Positions 1 to 13,034 of a stretch of DNA of 64,000 bases are shown here, one piece after another (position 1 is the stretch's first letter; the number at the start of each line of letters is the position of its first letter). Below the pieces are notes generated by a model, which did no database searches, was not told the DNA's origin, and worked only from the letters and a program-made list of their open reading frames with translations. Source of the DNA: Atopsyche davidsoni. Its lineage: Eukaryota > Arthropoda > Insecta > Trichoptera > Hydrobiosidae. Both the position numbers and the translations under genes were made by a program. Location: positions 6,907,501 to 6,971,500 of the forward strand of contig JAILWY010000010.1 in assembly GCA_022113835.1 (NCBI GenBank), given 5' to 3'.

Positions 1-1095
1 GAGGATTTTCAGTATTATGTTTTTTAGAAAAGATAGTAGGGTAGATAAAAAATATTAGTAGTAACCAATGAGACATTTTGAGTTTTCATTGTTATTCAAT
101 TCGACTAATGAATTCGGGTTATGCATACAAAGGAAATGAATGCATTTATATGTAACTTCAACCTATTGTTGACTACTGAATGTGACAATGTGTAACGACT
201 AAAACATTTTTTAAAATCTAGTTCTAGATCAAAACATACATACGAACATAAAAAGGTTTACAAAGCATTATTAAACTCAAAAGTCGCTTGTTTGCAAAGA
301 AACAACTAAATTATCTTATTAAAAGCATTCTATTAAGGTATTTATATCAATAATTGGTAAGTAAAAAACTCAACATTTTCATCATGGTGGTATCATTATG
401 CTATTTTACAATGTTTGTATGCAGGTGGATCCCTCTACTAAAACTGGGAAATTGATAAATAAAATTACCAGAGACCTGATTAGAAATACTAACAAGCACG
501 GCTCCTACGGATAGGGTAATGAAACCGACAGTAGGAACTTAATGTTGACAAGATTTAATTTTATCTGCAAACCTACAATCAACTTTATGATGTTTAAAAA
601 TGTAGAGTTTGAATTCCTAAATAAGTAAAATATCTTAGTTTATACAATACTTGTACTGAAAAAAAACCATATGCTACACTTACTACCGTTGCCAAAATTG
701 CAAATAAATAGTAACATATCGTCATTCTGCAGTAGTAATATTCAATCAAACACAAGATTTTGTTTTATAATGTGATTAATATACAAGTTAAAAATAAATA
801 AAATAGTTTTTTGAGAAAATGTGTATCTATATACTATCTTATCAATCATATAAAATTATTTAAATGCTGAAAGTGTAGGGTAAAAATACTTTTTTAAACT
901 GTTAAAATAATAACACATGCGCTGTTATTATTGTAATTAATGTGTTTATTATTTTATTAATAATCTCTACAACTATTTGTAAATTTGCGTTTCATCAATA
1001 ATAAATAATTACTAATTAAAAATGAACGATTTGATGAATATAATAATAATAAAAATGAATGAATGATTTTTATATGGACATGGTTAAATACTTAC
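1..1095. other. CPT1 intron 5, partial; AT-rich, no exon seen
   Basis: This AT-rich stretch is rich in homopolymer runs and stops in all frames. I searched the minus strand for the expected next CPT1 exon and found none, so it must start left of the window. No repeat was recognised. Confidence 0.6.
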
Positions 1096-1297
1096 TGGTT
1101 CCAATTCTTGACGTTCAATGTATCTTCTGAATACTAAGCAGAGATGAATTATATTGGCAGCCCGAGCTGCTTGGATATTAGTTGTTTGCATGAGTAGAGC
1201 GTCAATCCCATAGAAATTTGAGTTAACCATAAGCGGTGATCTTCCTCTCAGGTATACATATTCTTCCCACCAATCTGACACATAATTACTGCTCCAC
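1096..1297 (-). CDS. CPT1: CPT1 coding exon 5 (last exon in window)
   Basis: This exon is 202 nt: the last base of Trp226 and 67 codons (residues 227-293), starting [20 protein letters not shown] and ending [12 protein letters not shown]. The match to the CPT1 acyltransferase N-lobe is very strong. The acceptor is TTCAG before 1297 and the donor CCA|GTAAGT after 1096, in phase 0. The next exon, expected to continue with the VPLCS-type segment, is not seen in 1-1095, so the gene leaves the window inside an intron. Confidence 0.95.
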
Positions 1298-4200
1298 CTG
1301 AATTTAAAAAATAATATTTAACTTAAGCATTCAAAATTTCGACTTATTAAATTTTGTTTCTTATTCATTTATCTGATAAGTTAGTTTGAATAATTGACTC
1401 GGAGGATGGTTAATTCTACATTAAGAAACTTTTCCAAGATAGTGTATAAACAACAATATCTGGGCGAAGTACAATGCTACATAAGACTTGACGCAAGCGA
1501 TATATATTCACTCTGGTATTCATGTGAAGAATTCAGTCGCTGGCTATCTACAATGGATTGGGGGATGTGTTTTGTGGAATATTTCGGCTGTTGTGAATAT
1601 TTTCAAGCATAGTAAAGACATGGATATTTCAGTCATTCTAAAAATTTTGTAGATCAGTGAAGCCAATCAAAGACCATGGCCAAAATTACTCTTTGATTTG
1701 AAGATAGTTGAGATATTAGATCGCAAGCCTGGTGAGAGTCGTCTTTTTAGTTTGGACATAACGCAAGTGTCTAGTTATGATTGATGAAACTTTTTGAGGT
1801 TACAGGTTAAAAAGGGACACGAGGTCAAATAATTATTCAATATTATTTATGCGTGGACCTGAAATAGGGAAGCAATCCATTCTGTTGAGTTGATCAGAAA
1901 TGGTAATATAATTGATTGTGTTGGAATATTTTCCTTTCAAGTTAATGATTCCCCTAAGAAATTTACATAAATAATGTTAAACTCACCATGACTTTAATGT
2001 TAAATATCTTTGTAGTTTTACAGCGATTCCTTTCTGAAATTCTTCAGCCAATTTTTCCATGCGTTGATAATTAGAATCATCCAGTAAAGGTCTAACACTA
2101 CGGAGGTACTGAAAATAAAAGACATTATTAATATTTTTTTATAATCTTAGATTTACTTTTACCCTTGGAAGAGTTGAGTCATCAACATTAAAATTTATTC
2201 TTCCATGGTTGTAGGTTTTAGTTTTTACTGAAAGTCTTTATAAATCTGAATAGATACTATACAAATTATCTTATTAACTACCATTCTATGCTTGGGCAGC
2301 TATTTGTTATTGATGAAAACAAAAAATATTTGCAAAATTCTTACCCTAGTCATAGTGTCCTCAACACTTGGTAAGGGGAGTTTTGGTAAAGAACCTTGAA
2401 AGCTGTATAGTTTGGGTGGGTTCCACCCTGAAAGAACCTTCACAGCGCCCAACCACAGCTTTGTGGCTGTAGATATCTTAGTACCAGGTCCTCTGGATTC
2501 GTACATCCATCCTTTGTATATAAAGAGAAGCTTTAGTGTATATCGAACGCTAAAGATCACCATCAGCCATAGTACGAGGGCCACTACGGCGCAAGCTACC
2601 AGTTGCCATAGAAAAGTCGACCTGATCAAAAATATACAAAAAAACAATCATAAATACAACATTTTATAAATATTCAATCAGCAATACATGAGCATTATCA
2701 TAAATAGCATAGATCATGAAACAGTCAAAATAATAAAATAATTCAAATTAAAACACGCTGCCAGACAAAGTGGATATGAAGGACTGTGATGTTTCATGGT
2801 AATAGTTTATAATTATAGTTGCACAGTTAATTGTAGGAAAGCATTATGTTGAGTGAATATTGAATTGCTTTAATAATTGAGAAGAATTTCGTATATGTAA
2901 AAAATACAGTATTGAGGTTTGCTACACAGCAGGGACAGAGATTACTAAGGATGCGGGGAAATCGTTCATTCATGTAGCTGCTGAGCAAATCGACACGCGT
3001 GTTCGAGCTATTAGGAATTTAGATCGGCGGCGGCGGCGACCTTGTGTTGTGGACTTTGAGTTTACAACTACGATTTGTCAGCTGTGCTGAGTGCCCACAG
3101 GCGTCGCAGTGATCTCAGTATGGCGACCGCGGTCCGAGATATTCCTGACCAGACAGTAAAGAGAATAATATCTCTGCTATAAGCCTCTGATGGCGGCACA
3201 TAAAAACAAGTAATCGCTGGCAAAAGCAAACGCTGTTCATCAGTTTTGATTATTGGCAAAGTACACCTCAATTGAATATTTATTTTACAAGCAACGAGAT
3301 ACATCATTGTATCATTGCAATTTATTTTAACACCCATGAGAATTAATATAAACTAACACATCACATGAGGAACGACGAACGCGAGCAGTGAATCAAAATA
3401 ATAAGTAGTTATACCAGTCGTAAAAGATCGGTAAGGTCAAATTTATATGAAAAACAAAACAAATAGATGCCTTTCAAGGATTTTTAAGGAGTTATGATGA
3501 GATCAAAATTGTATTTTGATATGTTTGCGGGACTAATGATCATCACCTTTTCAGACCATTGTATTGACCTGTGCATGAGCATTCATTCTTCATATTTAAA
3601 GGCCGTGCTTATATAGTTTAAAAAAAAAAAACCGACGACACTAATGCTGAAAAACTTAAGCTTACATACGCAGAAGTTTGCATCCCACAAATTGAAATCC
3701 ATGAATCAATGTAAAAAAGAAAAATAATTTCGACGAGAATTCCACAAGCGCGATTGCGGCAAGTAATCATACAATATTTTTGATTAAATGTGATTTTGAC
3801 TATATTTTTTTAAAACTCCACGTAAAATATTGCGATTCAGCAAAATGCCTCGTACAACATATCTATAAGCCAGTTTGACGACATCAACAATGCGTCGAGT
3901 TTTGTCTTCATCACCTCGGTGCCTACTTTCCCGGCCGAAGGAGGTCAAGTAGATGATGCGATCAGTCTGCGCGACGAAGAAACTATACATTTAGGTACCG
4001 GTTGTTTATTCAATCGAAAATAACAACTTTACCGATGAGCACTCCGTGGAGCGACGGAAATTATCGAGCAAAGATATTTAATAAGGTATTAAATACAAAT
4101 GCACGCAACTATCCCACTTTCGCCGTGAAACAACATTTTGCACGTACAGCGACATTACGACACTTGAACTGAATTAAAAGCAGTTGGAAGAAGAAACAAG

Positions 4201-7200
4201 CAAATTTAACAATCAAGCCTGCTTTACTGTGCCCTGAAACGATTTGCATTATTTGGTAAACATGTCTAAAGGATGCAAACAGGTCCATGTGTGGTTTATT
4301 TTTCCTTTCAGATTTACAGCCAATTATGTTTTCGAATGATACTCCTTAGGTACCTGCGCGATAACGAGTAATATAAGATTTAGTATAATCGGAATCGGTT
4401 GCAGTATAATTTAGTATATTTTATTATTTGTTTGTGTCCGTGTGATGTTTATTTAGAAAACTTCCACCGTGAGTCGAGAAAATAAACGATTCGACAACAC
4501 GAAACATCAATAAATGCAAAACAAAATTCCCATTATATTTGTAAGTTACTACATTTCAAATGTCACACTTGATAAAAATACTTTTCAAATTAAAAATTGA
4601 AGCTAGCAGATATGAGTGAAACTCGGTGTAAATTTAGCTTGCATTTGAGAAATAGTAGCATTGGTTATTACATAAGTTTAATCTCGCAGCAAGAAATTGA
4701 ACCTTTTGATGTACGTCCTGTGAGTTTACCTGGGCAGCTGCGAGGACACCCAGTTCACCATGTTGAAGGGGGAGCGATATCCCGAGAAGTGGATGAGGCC
4801 CAGGATGCCCCAAACTATCCACAGCGAGTGCAGGTGACCTGGGTACACCCCATTGTGTACGCTGTTCTGTAAATACAAATAAAATCAACTCAATGAAAGG
4901 CTTAAGTCATTTTTTTCAAATTCATCTATGTAACGTAATTTCGGTCTCATCCGCATCGATTATTGAAACACACACACTATATAGGTTGAAAAGTTTGCAG
5001 ATGTATGTTTTTATATTAACTTTAGAAATATGATAATATTTATAGTAAAAATATATCGTAAGTTCACTCTTATCAAGTATATATATATATATATATATAT
5101 ATTAGGAAGGCCATGAGTCGATAAATCAAAAGCGTTAGTTATGGTGTAATTTTTAATTCGCTTTTCTAGGGGACAAGTTTATTTTAGCAAATTTTGTATG
5201 TTCTTGGTAATTTACAAATAAACATTACAACATCAAATGCTAATGGAGATTAGGCATTGTGGGTACTCATATCGTGCTTCTTGCATGCATTTGCATTTTG
5301 TCGCATTATATTATTTTCACACATTTATTATAAATTATTGTATGATCTGTCATATAATTCTGTAAAGACGTATAAACAAAACAGATTTCAGACATCGTAT
5401 TTTTTATCTAGATGGTAAAAGGTCGATGGTACTCTCTGGTAGTAGAGGGTAGTAAAAAATTTTAACCCGCATACTGAAAGTCTGTTTGAAATCACTTTAT
5501 TTACAGTAACAGGACGGTATCTTTTAGTTAAAGTTTAAAAAAATTATGAACATACGATAAAAATATATTATCACAACATTAAACTATTCTGCATGTTTAC
5601 TGCTTTCAGGCATTTCAAATGCCTTCTTGTTGTTTTGGTTTAGGTTTTAAAAATAGCATCAACGGTCAATAATATATTATTGTTTAAGAAAGAAGGATTC
5701 AGATAAAATATGTAAAATGAATAAAAAGTGAAAGTAAACTTGAATATCTCAATGTGAAGATATAAAAAAAAAAGTTTACTTATTTCATTATATTAATGGA
5801 TCTTCACCATGCAAATGCCTTGTCCCTCAACAACATTGAATATCTTGTTCTTAAAACACAAGATATCACATATTGATATCAAATAAAAATATAATATATG
5901 ATCAAAACGATGTTTTGATTGTTAAAAGTTATTTTAATCTCCACACTTTTCCGGCTTCACCTGCCTCCGCCAACTGGTTTCTTCTGTTATGTGTGTGTAC
6001 GAGGTTTCCCAGGTTAAGCCGTTTATTATTTAAAAAAAAACTATTATTTTTATACTTATCATTTTAATTGGATTCTGTATATTGTGATAAAACTACTATA
6101 CATAACTTCCTACAAATATTTCACTAATCTACCTCACCTATCGGGCCTTTGAAGAGCATACGCGCCAGACATCAAAATTTTTTATTTAATATTTTGATTG
6201 CAATCTTACCAAATGATAACGTATTGTAAATAATACAATTTTTAATAGAGAATTAACTGTTATTATATGACTAGTAAGATATTTTTTGGAATACTAAGTG
6301 TGTAAGTTCAAGTGTGACAAAGAAGCCCAAAAGAAATAACGTCAAAACATTAATTAAAGTAGATATATGTTTACATTGGATTTATTTGTTTATACTTGAC
6401 AACAGTTTGTAGTGTAAATCAAATCCGAGCATACAATAATATGCAAAACATGCCTATACATGACTTAGCGTCTTTATAATATAATAAAATGTCTGAAATG
6501 TATTGTGATGCGAGGGTTGTGCAAAAAGCGGTGGTTTATAGCTGGTATCAATTTATAAATACGCTGAATTATTCTAACACGTAAACGCTTTAACTTTTAA
6601 ATTAATAATTTCTCCTTGAAGGAACTTTTCTGATAAGATCTGAAATGTGTTCCTCGTCAATCAAAGTAATTAGGCCCCAAGGCTGTAAGGAATGTAAGAT
6701 TGAACCAAGGTAATGGAAAAGCTTTCACCCAGCAGAAGCTTGACAACAGCTAGCGATTATTTGATGGCATCACATTTATACGAAGTCTAAGTTAATAGCA
6801 TAAAGAAACTATACTAATTTGATCTCTTCACCCGCAATGGGACGTCCAAAAAGTTTCAAACATATAGCGTCGAGTATAGAGTGAGAGTAACGAGACTATC
6901 TGCTGAAGGGAGAGGGCAGGCACATGAAGCGCAACACGACTTGGAATAATTGAGTCGAGTAACAGACAATGCGCGCTCCATTCCGGCGATGTTCGGTTAA
7001 ATCTCGTTATGAAGCGCTGAGCTCAGGTCCAATGCAGCGATACCTCGCGAGACCTCAGAGTTTATACAAAAGTGAATTATCATTTATGATGGGTCATAGT
7101 ACACGTGCACTGAGCTCCCCAATAATTTCTAAAATAAAAATAAAAAAACCCACCCGGATTCGAATACGGGATCTCATGGTCGATAAGCAAACGTGCTAAC

Positions 7201-7570
7201 CCACTGAACCGCGAAGAGGTTAAGCAAGCATAAAAATATACCAATCAAACAGTGCGTCCACTGAATGAAAAATTTGAATTCAATGTGAAATATTTTTAAC
7301 CACACCAATGTTTTGCATGTCATAATTCTGTTAGTAATAATACATTATACAATGGCGTGCAAAAGGTTTTAAATCAGGGCACATTTTATGTTTTAGAAGA
7401 TTAATTATGACTTACCCTAAATCTGGCCAGCCTTTTCTTCCATGATCGAACTCCAGATTCCCAGACTAGGTAGAGGACTTCTCTGTCGAAGTTCACATCC
7501 CAGCCCTCGTGGGTGATAGCAAAAGAAAACGCAACGGCGGAATGCGCTTCGGCCATGCTCGTTCATGCGC
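1096..7570 (-). CDS. CPT1: Carnitine O-palmitoyltransferase 1 gene, 5' part (five coding exons; 3' part outside window)
   Basis: CPT1 is an outer mitochondrial membrane enzyme that moves long-chain acyl groups from CoA to carnitine, the committed step of fatty-acid entry into mitochondria. Five minus-strand exons join in phase: 7556-7416, 4866-4730, 2621-2345, 2108-1987 and 1297-1096. They give residues 1-293 of a family whose members are about 770 residues long. Visible are the conserved N-terminus beginning MAEAH, two membrane segments at about residues 60-76 and 97-118, and the stretch containing [18 protein letters not shown]. All junctions have GT-AG ends and matching phases (0, 2, 0, 2, 0). 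The catalytic His and the acyltransferase core would lie left of position 1. Next to the start is a probable 3' splice site (7571-7572), so at least one upstream 5' UTR exon is expected. No frameshift or stop is seen. Identity is very secure; completeness cannot be judged. Confidence 0.95.
1298..1986 (-). other. CPT1 intron 4
   Basis: This is an intron of 689 nt bounded by GTGAGT at 1986 and TTCAG before 1297. A 72-codon open frame on the opposite strand (1394-1612) encodes nothing I recognise, has no splice or promoter context, and is probably chance. Confidence 0.85.
1987..2108 (-). CDS. CPT1: CPT1 coding exon 4
   Basis: This 122 nt exon has no start codon of its own. It encodes [20 protein letters not shown] and then [20 protein letters not shown] (residues 186-225), plus two bases of the Trp226 codon. 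This is the highly conserved CPT1 stretch that starts the soluble cytosolic part. The acceptor is TTTTCAG before 2108 and the donor ATG|GTGAGT after 1987. Its neighbours are exon 3 (236 nt intron) and exon 5 (689 nt intron). Confidence 0.95.
2345..2621 (-). CDS. CPT1: CPT1 coding exon 3 (second transmembrane segment and linker)
   Basis: This exon is 277 nt: one base completing Arg93, then 92 codons (residues 94-185). It begins [20 protein letters not shown], the second membrane span (about 97-118). It continues with the CPT1 signatures [46 protein letters not shown]. The acceptor is TGATCAG before 2621 and the donor AGG|GTAAGA after 2345. A plus-strand frame at 2412-2669 is only its antisense shadow. 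Confidence 0.96.
2622..4729 (-). other. CPT1 intron 2 (2.1 kb)
   Basis: This intron is mostly AT-rich. A more GC-rich island at about 2940-3140 carries a short GGC/CGG run near 3026-3040 and might be a decayed repeat or a regulatory patch. Another slightly GC-rich patch lies at about 3880-3970. No coding similarity was recognised. Confidence 0.8.
4730..4866 (-). CDS. CPT1: CPT1 coding exon 2 (first transmembrane segment)
   Basis: This exon is 137 nt, with acceptor TTTACAG before 4866 and donor CAG|GTAAAC after 4730. It encodes residues 48-92 plus two bases of codon 93. It reads [20 protein letters not shown] and continues into [10 protein letters not shown]; the hydrophobic run at about residues 60-76 is the first of the two membrane spans of the family. 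Its phase 2 end matches the single leading base of the next exon. It is supported by phase, splice signals and family resemblance together. Confidence 0.94.
5078..5102. repeat. TA dinucleotide microsatellite
   Basis: About 12 uninterrupted TA units lie in CPT1 intron 1. Length polymorphism is likely. Confidence 0.9.
7130..7226 (-). repeat. tRNA-derived SINE head (decayed)
   Basis: On the minus strand the segment resembles a tRNA gene. An A-box-like stretch (GGTTCAGTGGGTTAGCACG) is followed about 35 nt later by a B-box-like GTATTCGAATCC, and then by a T-run. It does not fold into a clean tRNA with a paired acceptor stem, and it sits in an intron next to A-rich DNA. That is the usual look of a tRNA-derived SINE. 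The body may extend to about 6840 on the low-coordinate side. I could not delimit target-site duplications. Confidence 0.55.
7416..7556 (-). CDS. CPT1: CPT1 coding exon 1 (start codon, N-terminal regulatory segment)
   Basis: This exon has 47 codons starting at ATG 7556 and running into a strong donor (AGG|GTAAGT at 7416/7415). The product starts [18 protein letters not shown], the hallmark N-terminus of CPT1, which in the family faces the cytosol and takes part in malonyl-CoA sensitivity. The exon ends in phase 0 with ...[10 protein letters not shown], leading into [10 protein letters not shown] of the next exon. The 14 nt before the ATG (7557-7570) follow a likely acceptor, so they are 5' UTR joined to an unseen upstream exon. 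An out-of-frame ATG at 7566 precedes the true start. Confidence 0.95.
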
Positions 7571-10500
7571 CTGCAACAAGAACATAAATGCATTTATTAT
7601 TATGGCTGGAATGCCGGCAATCGCAGAGCCGGCCGGGCTGTGCAGGCACGCTTTGAATGAAACTGCACGCCTATTACAAAATCGACACCCAAAAAACTAT
7701 TTGATGATCCAACTTTGATGTGAATGCAAAACACTACGTAACAGATTATAAACAAACGCGTAATATTGGGAATGTTATCTGATGAAATTTGATAACGTAA
7801 ACGGTAATTTTCAATATCATTTTATCAGAATAACAATGTCACCGACTTACTTGTTAGTAAATTAATGTTATTATTCGTGATATAATGATATAATGGCTGC
7901 GAAAATATGACGACCTCTGAAAACTTAAAATTTTAATGTCGACTGAAAATCATGATACAAAATATTATATTCGTTGGAGAAGAAAGAATATAGGTCAAAC
8001 CTAATATTGAGCTCAGCATTTATTTTCAACGTTTTTTATTATATTTATTTTCGTCGTTTTTCCTACGCAGATGTTGGTCTATTACATAGATTCAGAAGAG
8101 TAAATGGAGAATTGAAGCTTTTTCACAAAGAGCTCCTATAATCATATAATATATGGGATTTTACTTAAAACAATATTTTGTATATAAGAATAAACGATGT
8201 ACCATTGATTTATCAGGTAACAAGGACTTGTTAATTGGTCATTTTAAAACTTACCATTAAGTATAATGATCAAATGTGATCAAAAATAGTTACATATAAT
8301 TTATTTAGCTATTTCTATTGTTTCCAGAATGGTGCCAGACCTGACACAGCTCAGATATGATAATATCATTTCCGTGAACTCAGCGGCAAGATATGTTTAG
8401 ATGTGTCTGTATAGGTTTATCAGCAACGTAAATACTTTTTTTAGATTTACGCACACCATATCAAACGTTGAATCTGTCTTATCAATATCTTTAACTTTAT
8501 TCGTGATTATTTTTTGGTCAACGAGGCGCTATTATGACGTATCACAATTAAGGTGAAACACAATTACCAAGGGCAGGTGTCATTGCGCGATACAACGGAA
8601 AAGGAGATGCGGTCGATGGAAACGTACTGGTTAATAAATACATAATAATTAATTGCACAGCCTTTTCCGGTGTGAAATCCTAGATATTTTGATAACGAGA
8701 GGCAGGTAGATCGGACCGGTGCATAAGTTGTAAAAGATTTCTCTTGACACCGATAAATGGAATATTGAATTCGGGACATTAGCATACGAGTGTACGCAGC
8801 TCATAGGATTTTGGTGAATTTTGATAACCAAAACCAGAGAAAGGCGGTGAATGGCTCGGTTGGCTCAGATCAAGGTGAAAGCAACCTTGATGGGAACAGT
8901 CGAGGTCGGATCGCACTCGGCGTGCTGGTCCTCCTCGAGTGGCCAGGGCGCCCGACATCCGTCGACCTCTCACTTGTTGAAAAAATTTATTAGATACATT
9001 CATTATTTGTAGTATTTTTTTGAATAAATTTTACTCAAAACTTATTGTACCGACTAATATAGTGTATACAAATTCGAATTCAACGCAAGCATTATCACTT
9101 GTCACTGACAACGGCTTTTAGATCTTCATCTAATTCAGCATATGCTTTATATATAATACAAAGATACCACACCAACATAACAATTATGAATACCAAGAAA
9201 TAAACGTGTTATCTTCTAAATTTCAGTTTGTTCAAAATTTTAAAGTACGATTACTAATTTAATAAAAAAAAATTCGTACTCTTTTCTTCTGCTAAGTGGA
9301 CATGTTGTGGATTCGCCGCTGTGTTGAATATAAACACGTAAGCGAAAAGTGTAAATTAAAGTAGCATTCGCAACAAAGAGCTCTGGGAAGCCAACGTCCA
9401 TAAGGTAATTGACAGAGGCTACTCACATTATTACATTATTTCAAATTATATAAATATTCAATAATAGATAAATGCTAATTATAGCCTCGAAGGTGAAGTG
9501 ACCAATTTTATCAAAACACAATACGGATATTTAACGGCAAATGATAACATAAAGTCTGCCTCAGCAGATACATGGTTCTTTCGTAAAACAATGGTTATGA
9601 CAAAAAGTACTTGGTAGATAATTTAAGTAAAAACTTACTAAATAACAGTTTTTTTTAATTGATTCTATTGGTTTCGCCAACATGCTTGGTTGGCATCCTC
9701 AGACAGAAAATAACTTTACTCAGAAATGACATTTCATATTTATTTAGACATGACAAACTGTATTATTTTACATTAATCATGTAACGCAATGAGCGTGCAC
9801 GTTGCCCTTTTGTTAAATAATCAGACAACTTACGTAGGTACGACATTTATTTCCGTATTGAACACGTTTCTTGTGCACGTTTGATTAAGAAATGATAATA
9901 AATAAAAATACAGTTTTGATTTTAAAAAAAAATACAACGTAGTAATTGTAAGTATCAAGACCGGTTCTGTATTATAAAAATACTTATATTGCAGACAATT
10001 AAATAAAATCCAATACTTCAGTACATTGTCAAGAGTGCATTTACAAGATTGGGTCAACTTTTTCTCAGGTACGGAATACGAGATAAAATAATATCTAATG
10101 ATGATACTTGTGTAATTTATCAATACACGATATAGTACACTTTGTATTATTCAGATATAATACCAAAGTTCAGCATAATGTAAAAATAAAATAACTTCAC
10201 ACATTGCAGTGGTCATTTTTAACATTACTGCTAGAAGCCAGATATCTTACGTGTAGCATAGTTTCAGTTCAGCAGAAACTAGCTAACATTAACTTTGCAC
10301 TATTATAACATCGCCATTAATTCACCACTGAAGAGTTCCAAGCTCCAACAAGTAAATCGTCAGCGGACAATGTGCTAGTTAGTGCGAGTAGTCTTAAAAA
10401 AATGTAATCTTAGCAACTCGACTGTATGCGTTATGAATATATCGTCATGAGCTTTCGTGGCACGAGTCAACGTTACAATTTAATTTTTTTATTGTTACAT

Positions 10501-12990
10501 GAAAACCTGATGATCATATTAATTTTTTTCAGCGAATGAACAGTGACATTGCACGCCAGTAAAAACCGATACGCTCATTTAAAAGATCCCGGATTTTGAC
10601 GTCACACCAAATTGTGAATTTTCGTTTGCTGATCCTCAACTATATATATAATTATAACCAGAATAACCAGTTATATCCCTCTTGGGTTTTTGACATTTTT
10701 TCACCTTCCTGTGACCGCAACGGTTTAGAAACATCTTGATAACATTGATAGGATTTTTTTGCTAAATAAATTTACCAAAAATAGTTGCATGCTAGCATTG
10801 TGTATAATATAGTTAAAATAATAAGATTGCAAGTACATTCTCTTAGGTAATCGATTATTTTCACCGCAATGCAAACACAGACAGGTTTAGAGGCCAAGAA
10901 ATACAGGATAGAGTTTCTTTTTTGGTTATGATAAGCAGTTTTAGTATAAATAAGCGTAATCGATTCATGCTGAACCAATGTGTTTTGATTTTGAGTTTAA
11001 ATAGGTTAAGCGATAAAAATATGTTGTATGGAAATGTTATATAAATGACGAGAAGAAAAACGAATATGTTAATAAATTGAATGTATTATGATAATAGAAT
11101 TCGACTAACAATGGAAACACTGTTAAAAAATAATTTATTCTATTCTAAAGTGAAATGTTTGATACACTCACAGAACAAAACATATCGAATGTTTAAGTAA
11201 ATATAAATTTAACAAAAATCGACAAGAAATTGTTTAAATTATTTATGTAAGGTTTGTTTTATATGTTATTTGTTATATATTATGGACAAATTGACATTAC
11301 AAGGTGTTGGGAAAAAGAAACCATTGATTTGTAGAAATTTTGTAAAACAATGAAACTGTCAACAAGTAAATAAAAAAAAAAATCGGTTAGCTCTATATAA
11401 AATTACCTAAACAAAATAAAAAATTGTGTAGTACTTGTTATGTGCTAAATTTACTGTTACAAAAATGTGGCAAAAATACGAGACCATCCGCTTCTTTATC
11501 AACGACCGGAGTTTTCATTCTCTTTCGAAGGATATCGTTTACCAAAAACTCTTATATTTAGCTGCCGATTCAACGCTGCCCACTAACAGGTACTGACAAT
11601 TGTAAACACAGAGTAAATAGCACGTCATCCTAGCAATTGAACTTCAATACGTGACACCAACACCGGTGAGTGGCAGAGGCCGAGGTTAGTTCGATGCATG
11701 GCTTGTGGTTTCCAACTCTAGGCACTGGAATTTACGGCTTCTCGGTCCAATAGATAGTTGGAAAACTCCAAAATATTATAATGGGATTTTAATAATCTGA
11801 GGGACTGTCCAAAACCGCACTTATCACTATTACGACAAGCTATCCGGTAAATGAATCGCGAGTTGATTTATTGTTTATTTTATAATGTTTATCACAGATT
11901 AATCCATAAACCACAGACGTAGATTATTATAGTCTTACGGAAATTAAGCATGTTTAAGAATACACGATCCACATTGCAAGGAAAAGTAGTTTATCTCCAC
12001 TTTAAAAGGCAGAGTGAAGAAGACTCACAGGTACCATAGAAATGCTATATGCGTGATCAAACTTAAGTGTGATAGTCATTCAATTAAATTACGTTTTAAC
12101 TAAAAAAATATATTGTTTCTACTAAAGATACTGTATGTATCATAAAAATAATTATAGAAACTAATAATTGAATTGTAGAGATATTTTATTTGAACATTTC
12201 ACGTAAAACACGTGGTTTTAAAATAATACTATTTTATCGTTGCTCTTTCGCCATATAAATGTATATTATACTCAATGTTTCTAATATTTCAAACCGATTT
12301 ATAAAAATACAATATATTGTAGGCTGAAATGATTTATTGACCTTTTGATTACACGTTTAAATAGGTGCAATACCTCCAAGTTGATGAGTATTTTATAGCA
12401 TATATTTTTTTAACATACAAAGGAAGTCTCCGTAAGGCAATGGAGTTATCATATATAGCAACGCAGCAAAAAATAATTAACCAATTTGAAATTCATAAAA
12501 AAATAGTTTAAAATAACGCCCGTGTTTGTATTGCTCTGTAAAAACAGATATATAACTTTTATGAGGGGAAAATGCAAAGTTTATTTTGAGTTATACTTTG
12601 GACCCGTCATTTCATTGCGGTGTGTATTTTTGGGATGACATCTCGATTGGTGCTCTACGACTATACGAGCATCGCCCAAGTCAGATGGGCGAAATTATCG
12701 TGGTTTGCAGGCGAACAATCCTAATGCACATATGCGTACACAACCTTGACGAAAATAAAAATTACAGGTAACGAAAATGCACGCAACTATTAAGTTTGAA
12801 TATATTTCTGAAATTTTTATAATTCAATTTATTTTAAATACACTTAAGTAGTTTCAAAGTATCAATCCACAACGGAAACAGCATATTTATGAAACCGGTA
12901 GACAGACCCAGTGAACTTAAAATTTCACAGGATAAGTTCCCGTCAACCGGTCTAGTCTAAACATAGACCTCCTCCTCGTACATAAGTGCA
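7571..12990. other. AT-rich region upstream of CPT1 (probably 5' UTR intron and/or intergenic)
   Basis: I recognise no coding exon. A GC-richer patch at 8780-8990 has open frames on both strands but no known product. Because the first coding exon of CPT1 has an acceptor at 7571-7572, part of this region is presumably a 5' UTR intron. The upstream noncoding exon and promoter were not located; GC-richer candidates are 8780-8990, 13290-13790 and 14740-14890. Confidence 0.5.
9655..9712 (+). repeat. Fold-back element arm, degenerate fragment
   Basis: The fragment contains TATTGGTTTCGCCAAC followed by GTTGGCATCCTCAGAC. This is recognisably the central arm of the fold-back family seen intact at 19156-19377, but most of the element is missing. 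Confidence 0.5.
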
Positions 12991-13034
12991 TTTCCAGTCC
13001 GCAAGTTTAATGACGTGTCGGGCAAGGGATACGA

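Larger units (their letters stand above)
4867..7415 (-). other. CPT1 intron 1 (2.5 kb)
   Basis: This intron contains a TA dinucleotide run at 5078-5102 and a tRNA-like repeat near 7130-7226. The segment 6840-7110 is less AT-rich than its surroundings and may be the body of the same retroposon. Nothing else was recognised. Confidence 0.8.

Noticed and set aside
1394..1612. 72-codon plus-strand frame in CPT1 intron 4
   Set aside because: No similarity recognised, no promoter or splice signals; chance ORF.
4597..4872. Plus-strand 91-codon frame and a 84-codon minus-strand frame over CPT1 exon 2
   Set aside because: Both are in the wrong frame; the CPT1 reading in a third frame fits splice sites and family.
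7130..7226. A functional tRNA gene
   Set aside because: A- and B-box-like sequences are present, but the acceptor and other stems do not pair well; a SINE head is more likely.
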